This document shows, one piece after another, positions 44,901 through 53,300 of a DNA stretch of 64,000 nucleotides. The stretch is from assembly GCA_029962745.1 (NCBI GenBank), contig CM057171.1, positions 20,764,209 to 20,828,208 of the forward strand, written 5' to 3'. Numbering within the stretch: position 1 is the first letter of the stretch; every line of letters begins with the position of its first letter. The position numbers and the translations under genes were made by a program. This stretch comes from Echinometra lucunter (Eukaryota > Echinodermata > Echinoidea > Camarodonta > Echinometridae). The notes under the pieces are model-generated. The model was not told the DNA's origin, ran no database searches, and saw nothing but the letters and a program-made list of their open reading frames with translations.

Positions 44901-46813
44901 CGTCCATTGGTTTTTATCGGCTTCTCCTCACCTGGGTATTCACATCAGCTTTCATGATCCCCCATTGTTTTGTCTACGCAGAAATGAGAGGATTAGAAGG
45001 GAAAAAGATGCTGAGCAGGAATCCCTCTCCAGGCTGCAGTCAAATTGCACTCTGACTTACGATAAGAAGCCTAACAGGCTTTTAATAAAATCAAGAAAAT
45101 TTTGCTAAATTTATTCACTTCTCTATTTACCGTTATCTATTTATTCATATTTATCTATTCATCTATTTAGACATTTCTTTATCTATTATTTATTCATTCA
45201 TTCTTTTATTCATTCATTCATTCATTCATTCATTCATTCATTCATTCATTCATTCAATCATTCATTCATTTTTCATACATATTTTTGTACATATTTTTTT
45301 TCCAAAAAGGGTAACCCTAACAATATTGTTGTCCTTGAGATCCCTAATTTATAACACAAACAATACAAAATACATTCATATTATTTGCTACATACTGAAA
45401 TAACAATAATATGGATAATAAAGAAAATATTTGTTCACCAGGAAAGAAAAAAAAAATAATAAAAAATGAGTTTAACAAAATCTACAAAAGAATCATTAAC
45501 ACTGAGCATTAGCATGTCAATAATAACAATCAAACAATTACCAGTGGGAAGATAAGCGCTACTGTGATATCAACAAGCTGAAATGCCTTCCATTCTTCGG
45601 CCATATCTTCTCGGATTCTCTTCAAACTCTCCTCAAAGTCACTCAAGGTCACTGGGTTAGCATGTCCGGGAGTGGATCTTTCTGCAAGACTACAAAAAAT
45701 AAATATTGGAAATGTTGATATTAATCTACATGACTGATATGCCTTAAGATCATCAGTGAGTTTAAATAATCAACGACAAAATTAAATGCATGTAGTGCAT
45801 GCTGTGATCGAGAGCTCGATTGAGGGCGCACGCAATGTGGTGTTGAATAGCACGCCAAATTTCTGACCTTTAACCTGCACTGCAATGCAACGTATCTTCC
45901 CCCCTGGATTCGAGTGTGAAGCGTGGTAAAGACGTACCTTTGGGATACGCTTCCTGAAGCGCCTGAACACTCGCTTTCTAACCACCTGGCACAGTACACT
46001 TTGGGGCAGCATGGATTGGCATTGTCAATTCATGTTTGAACATAGAAAGAATAGAAAAGATGATGTCCTACCTCTCTATAACCTCAATAACAGTTGATAG
46101 TCTTTTGATAACTGCTGCCTCTTGTTCTAAGATCTGATTTGTTTTCTGATTCTCATGCTGAAGGTTGACAATCATATCATCTTCATGATGCAATCTGTTC
46201 AAGATAAAATACAAGATACATGGTTCTCGCCAGTACATAACACCCATGGTTCCAGTACCACGCGTAAAGGGTTTCAGACAAGGAAGAACCACGTGTGAAA
46301 TTGCTGCACCATGCGTGGCAACAAGGGTAAAAAAATATTGGAGTATATATTCCTAACAATAATGATAAATGTCACAGATTGTTTTGCTTTTTGGCAATGT
46401 ATTTTTACTTTTATGCCATTAGTAGAAAAAATCCTGCTTATTTTTTCATCCTTTTACTATAGCATATACTGCCGCCACACCTAACTTTAGGTGTTATTCC
46501 GTAAAACTTACGAAACTTCCACGCTTTGCGCAGAGTGGAAACCGTGTGTGGATTTTTTTCTAGTGAGAACCCTGACAAGATAGTGTCTTCTCTTTTCCTA
46601 ACACTAAAACATATCTTGATCAGTACTCCTATTAACTGGTTGAAAATTATGCCTGACAAAACTCTGGGAAGAGGTCTATGGAAAGTGCATGTCATACTAA
46701 TATTGAATTCTATTGAACAAGTTAACTGATAACTGATAACTGATTTTAGAAAGAATTTTCACTAGAAGAGAAATCAAATCACATCCCATAATTTCCACCA
46801 GCACCACCAACAC

Positions 46814-46847
<34 letters not shown>

Positions 46848-46862
46848 TTCATCATCATCATC

Positions 46863-46908
<46 letters not shown>

Positions 46909-46943
46909 CCATCATCACCATCATCATCATCATCTTCATCATC

Positions 46944-46975
<32 letters not shown>

Positions 46976-47015
46976 CACCATCATCACCATCATCATCATC
47001 ATCATCATCTTCATC

Positions 47016-47047
<32 letters not shown>

Positions 47048-47129
47048 CATCATCTTCATCATCATCATCATCACCATCATCATCGTCATCATCATCTTCA
47101 TCATCATCATCATCTTCATCATCATCATC

Positions 47130-47185
<56 letters not shown>

Positions 47186-47198
47186 CATCATCTTCATC

Positions 47199-47230
<32 letters not shown>

Positions 47231-47270
47231 CATCATCTTCATCATCATCATCATCTTCATCATCATCATC

Positions 47271-47302
<32 letters not shown>

Positions 47303-47351
47303 CATCATCACCATCATCACCATCATCATCATCATCTTCATCATCATCATC

Positions 47352-47383
<32 letters not shown>

Positions 47384-50300
47384 CATCATCACCATCACTA
47401 TCATCACCATCCCTATAACTAACTTACTGTCTATCATGTTTGATAATTCTCTGTTCAGCCATGTCAACCAGTAGATCTAAGTTGTGCATCAGCTCAGGCA
47501 TCTCAAATGACTTCTTCCCAGCCTCAATGGACTCAAATGTCTCTACTGGTTTATCATGGCCCTTAGCAATCTCAGAGTAGCCAGAGAGAACACGTTGTTC
47601 TGGACCAGTCATATCAATCACCTTCACATTAGATAGGCGCTGGTCGGGTAGTGACTTGGGTTGCTTTTTCGATATGCCTGTCCTTTTGATTTCATCCACA
47701 GTCTTGTAAACATACTTCTTCTGACCTTTGGTCTGCTTTGAACAAACATAAACATATATCATAACACAGTGAAACGTGTGTATGAAGACCACTCAAGAGA
47801 GAAAAGAAATGTGGCCTTTGCAAGCATGTGGTCTTTACAGGCAGCTTCCTTTTATACATCTTTCAATGAGGAACAATGTTCAAGAAAAACAAACACTGTG
47901 GCCTTTCTATAAACATCATCGCTAAAGCAGGTTTGACAGTACCTTTTATGTGTTTTAAATACTATTTTTTTTTTGCATGGCTCACACAGAAACATCTATA
48001 TGGCCATTTCTTTTATCAAAATGAACCAAGTACTACTCACGTCAAATAACCAAAGACATACTGATAAACTTATATTTGAATTAATTCATTCCTTAGCTTA
48101 ATTTTCAGTCATGTATCAGGGTCATTCATTTCAGAAAAATAGGATTATTTCTCAACCAAAAATACCAGCACAGATTGTCCTTTGGAATTTGTACTGTGCA
48201 AGGATGTAATCCATCCTGCTTATTTTCCTGGAATCAAAAATTTCCTATAATTTGAGGGGATTATGTTTAATATACAGATTTAAACATACAGTGACAATTC
48301 CGTTGGGCACCCTGAGAAGGTTCTTCAAATCATATAATACAACCTGTAACCTTTCTATTGCCAAGAATGTTGACTGGCACAATTGTTTGTTTGCCACACA
48401 AGCAAATCTGCACAAAACAGTACACACAAATAACAGAAGGATGAATCAGTTCAATACAAAACCTTTGCACAACTACCCATGACTGGGCTTGATTAGCTAC
48501 ATGATAGCTCTTTAGACACTCATGTACAGATTCACTTTCCACTTTGAACACTTTGATAATCTTATAGCCTTTGTTAAAATCTCCCCCATAAGAAATGCAG
48601 TGTCACAGGAAGTCCTAAATAGTTACAGTGTGGTCACTTATCAAATAGTATCAGACTATGCCAGTCTAATGCTCACACAGACAACACTAAAGGTGCTTTC
48701 ACACATGATGCGACAGTGTGGTAACACACTGTTGTGCCACACTGTTTTGTCTTCACACATGATGGGACTTTGTATCACCATATGAACGCGCATTAACGTG
48801 TCAACTCTCAATAAGAGAGCATATTGTCAAAACTTGCACAAGCAATCTCATGGCAACAATTTTTGTGCTAACTTTTTAGAAATTTGACTGGTGCTCATTT
48901 TTTTGTATCTAGGCAGCAAACAAAAGTGTGTCCTGCCTCGGCGACATTTTTTTGTCGCCCTATACCCCATAGGCTTGTACACAAAAAAGTGTGGTGATGA
49001 CACAGCGTGTTACCACACTGTCGCATCTTGTGTGAAAGCACCTTAAATGTTAATACCAAACTTACATCAGTTTTCTTCCATTTGGATGCTCCTTTCCCTC
49101 CCGTGGGTTCACCGAGTTTCCTAGCAATCTCCTCATCATCCATCTCATCATCAGAGACGATAGTCTGACGGAGAGGTTTCCCATGACCGATAGCTCCTTT
49201 ACCTTTATGCTTGGTAGCCTCAACAGGACGTACGATTCCCTGGTTAGCTTTACCCAGACCCTTGCCTGGTATATAACCCATCTGCAGAAGAAAGAGATGG
49301 GAAAAATGGAATTTACAAATTGGGAAGATTGCCAGAGGCTTGCTCAACACAGGGACAAGTAATGTATGCAAAAACTAGACTCCCATCTATTCTGATGCCA
49401 TTATGTATAACGTGTGAAATGAATAGTTGGTAAATAAGGGTTCCGGAAAGAAACATGGATAAATTACATTTGAATAAATAAGTAAACAGGTCTATAGAGA
49501 GATGGGGTTCTGAGTGGTCACTAAGCCCATTCCTTTGATTGGTTATATCCCATCTATGACAGAAAAAAACAAAGAAATATAAAATATAACTGAGAGATCA
49601 GGTCAAGTGTGGAAACTATAGCTGTATGTAACCCATTTGGCTTTTATATTTTCAGGATAAGAAAACCTACTTCCTTGTATGTCTGTGAATTGTATACTCA
49701 CAGTTCAACATGTAACATTAAATTATTCAAGAGTCTTATTCAAACCATTTGGTCATTTAATTTGGCAGGGTTTTTTTGTTCTTTTTTTTGCACATCACTA
49801 AAATTTGTTCATGTTTCCTTTAAACTCTCACTTGCTGTTCTGCAAGCTTTATCAGCCCCTACCCCTTTGTGGTAGAAGGTCCAATCGCAGTATGAAACGG
49901 GGTAATTTTCATACTGATTTTATGTAAAGATCATTTTTAATAACTATTGATTACCTGTATAAGAAGTTTCTCTCCGATTCCTGTGGTATATTTCTGCCAT
50001 TTTGCAAACTCCTTGTCAGCTTTCATGAGCTTAGCATGTCTTTTCTGAGCTTCAGTCTTTGGTGCTTTACTGGTTGAAGGTTCATCTTCGTTCTCATCTC
50101 CCTGCATAGAAAAAAAAAATGAAAAATAGCATTAAAACTAATAATTATCCCACTAACATAACATAACACTATCATAATCATACAATCAAAATATTAGCAA
50201 TGATTATTAAAAAGGATAAGAATGATAGATATCTCATACAGCACTCATATCCACATAAAAAGCTGCTAAAGATGATGCCAGTGCCGTATATAGAGAGAGT

Positions 50301-53300
50301 CTAGCCAACTTGGTTTCAGTAGGTTACAACATGGCGCAAGTACTTTGTATTGTGTTTGCCTAACAAAGCAATATGTGCCATGTTGTAACCTACTGAATCA
50401 GAGTTGGCCAGACTCTCCCCATATACAGCACTGGACAATCCCAAATTATCCTGCCCTCAAAAGGCCATTGATTACAGTGGACCTACATGGACCTACAGTG
50501 TAGTTATTTCATTGGGTAGAGAGTGGCAAATATATATTAAAGCCTTGAAGATGAAATTTATGCTGTACTGCGGCTCAAACCCATGACCTAAATGTAACTG
50601 TTCTGGTTCTAAAGGAATAAAAATTAGACCTTCATAGGTCAGACATACTGTTCATTCTTGAGCAGCCAAGGAAGGGGTTAATCATTCTTGATTAGAGATT
50701 GCTGAAGAAGGGATTACACCTCACTGATTTACCATAATTAACCCATAGCAATACAATATCTCCTTTAGTAACACTATTGCTACACCTTCTGATCCAGAAT
50801 GCTAGGAGTAACACATTACATGTGAGCAAAAAGAGCTAACATTAGAACAAGTGAGTCAATTTTCAATGCAGTGCATTCTCAAGTTTAGAGTGATTTGATT
50901 GAAGCAAATCAGTGAATTCTCTAAATTGGCAATGCAATGAAAAATAGAGCTCTTTACAGAGTTTGGCCAGCTCGGTTTCAGTGGGTTACAACATGGGGCA
51001 ATTTCTTTTGTGTGGTGCTTGCCTAATACAGCAATACAAGCCATGTTGTGCCCTATTGAAACCAAGTTGGCCAAAATCTGTAATAAAGGGCTCTAAAAGG
51101 CTGCCATTTTGTCTTCCAAATTGGCAGCCTTTCTGTTTTGCAATATTCATTCACATTGGTTCCTCTAATATTCATTTTTATTTTTCAAACTATGAAGAGT
51201 GAATAATAAAAAATAAATGTTGTCAATTTGAGGAGGAAATGCTGATTGATTTCAGACCTGCCAACCCTGCAAGTCAAGAATTAGGGACAATGATTAAGAA
51301 ATTGTGAAAAATAGGGACGTTCCTGAATTTCCTATACATTACTGTAGATGGATTTTTACAATTACAAACATAGGGACACAGGATTGTAACATGTGAAAAT
51401 TGCTCTTTCCTATTCCCCAAAATAGGGACTGTCCCTACTTAACCCATTCGTGACAGAGGTCCACATTTTTTGGTTTGGCCTAATATCTTTTGATGCAAAG
51501 CCCTAAAAATCATACCAAATACATGAGCAGAAAGAGCAAAAAATTCTACACAAACTGTGCCCATTTTGGTTGCGTCAATATTCGTTGTTTAATGCTGAAA
51601 ATTTTTTAAAGGAAAATAAGCATTAAAGTCCTAAAATTTGCAATGTGATAGAAAGTTTAAAATCACCATTTTCCCCTGCAAATTGGCAACCTTTTTGACT
51701 TCTCATCATAATTTCTGTCAATTTATATTCATTTCAGATACATGACGTTTTATAAGAAAAATGTAGGACTAAAATAAAAGTGTTGGTGTTGCCAATTTGG
51801 AGAATAAAAGCTGATCAAATTAGGCTTTAAATAATTCCTGTCATGAATGGGTTAATAGGGACAGTTGGCAGGTATGTGATTTAGCCGTTATGAAAACTCT
51901 GTAATACTGTGGAAGACTTACCTCTCCTCCTTCCTCTTCTTTCTTGTCACCTTTGAATCCTCTGCTGATGAAACCCATATCTCCTAATGGATCAAATCCT
52001 CCTCCTCTCCTTGATCCTCCACCTAGTCCTACTCTCTCGTTCTCTTCATCGCTGTCTTGGGCCCACATACCTACAAGAATTATACATATTTTTTTGTACA
52101 TATAATGCAAAAATGAACAACAGCCTCACCAGACATTTATGGAATTGATAAATGTGCCGGGCAGCAGACTCTCACTGCAAGCTCCAGTGGGCCAATCAAA
52201 TGGTTCACTACTAAGAACTCTGAATAAATAATTAGCTGATAATTATACATCTTTATTTTTTTGTGAAACAAAATTACAACTGCACAAATTCTAAATAATA
52301 AGATAATGTCTTGTTAGGTTAAGGAGGTATCTGTGCACTCTGCATTTAAATGCCACAAGCAGACAGTTGGAATGAAAGTTGTGTCCAGGGGGGATGTTCT
52401 GACAGCAGGCAAGGAAAAGGCATGGATAAGCTAGCGCGAGTGACTCTGTGCCTTTCATAAGGTGGAGCAAAGGCAGCAAAGACTGTAAATACAGTATACA
52501 AAATATACACAGCTGTGCCTGTGAGAGGGTCTGGTTGGAAATATGGTACCCAAAGTGACATGAATGCGACTATTTTCCTGAGGGGCGCAGCCCTGGAGGA
52601 AAATGGTCGCATTCTAGTCACTGAGGGCACCATAGTTTAACCCAACACTCAAACAGGGGCAGTATCTATTTGGTTTATATCCATCATCTTTAGCAAATTG
52701 CACAAAGTTAAACATAATAAATTCAAACAAATATTAAATGCAGGCAGTGACTGCAGAGCGGAAATACAAAACTATCGAAATGGCATCATCACATTCGAGA
52801 CAAGAGATGCACAAAAATTCCTGACATCACACTTAATTTGCGTGTGCTGTCATCTGTGAATAGTATCCATGATCACAGCTCATGACGTCACAATGGAAAC
52901 TTGCTCATTTACATGGACAGTGGGAATTGTATTTCGTCATGTGATGCACAACACACCAATCAATGTGCAGATTCTAATTATGACGGATATAATATTTATT
53001 TTATGTAAGTTTGCCTTTTCAATACTAAGCAGAGTAAAAAAAAAAAAAATCATTTGACAGTCAATGTCTCCTAGTGGTCAGAAATAAAAAACAATTACAA
53101 TATCACAAAGAGCAATGGTGAGTTACTGTCTACCGATCTTCTGTAATGTTGTCATTTATACTGTGCAGACTAAGAAATATAAATTCTTCCATAATGCCAA
53201 CAACTTTATGAAGCCTGTCTCTTTTTTCATATAATTTACTTCCTCGGTGCTGAAAACCAAAACAAAACACATCATGGAGAAAAAAGGTACTTGAACGGTA

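Noticed and set aside
46697..47467. 256-codon poly-methionine open frame
   Set aside because: Artefact of the (CAT)n tract. It lies in intron 5 and overlaps exon 5 in the wrong frame.
52346..52633. 95-codon minus-strand open frame
   Set aside because: Lies in TFIP11 intron 1 over a palindrome. No homology recognised and no splice logic.
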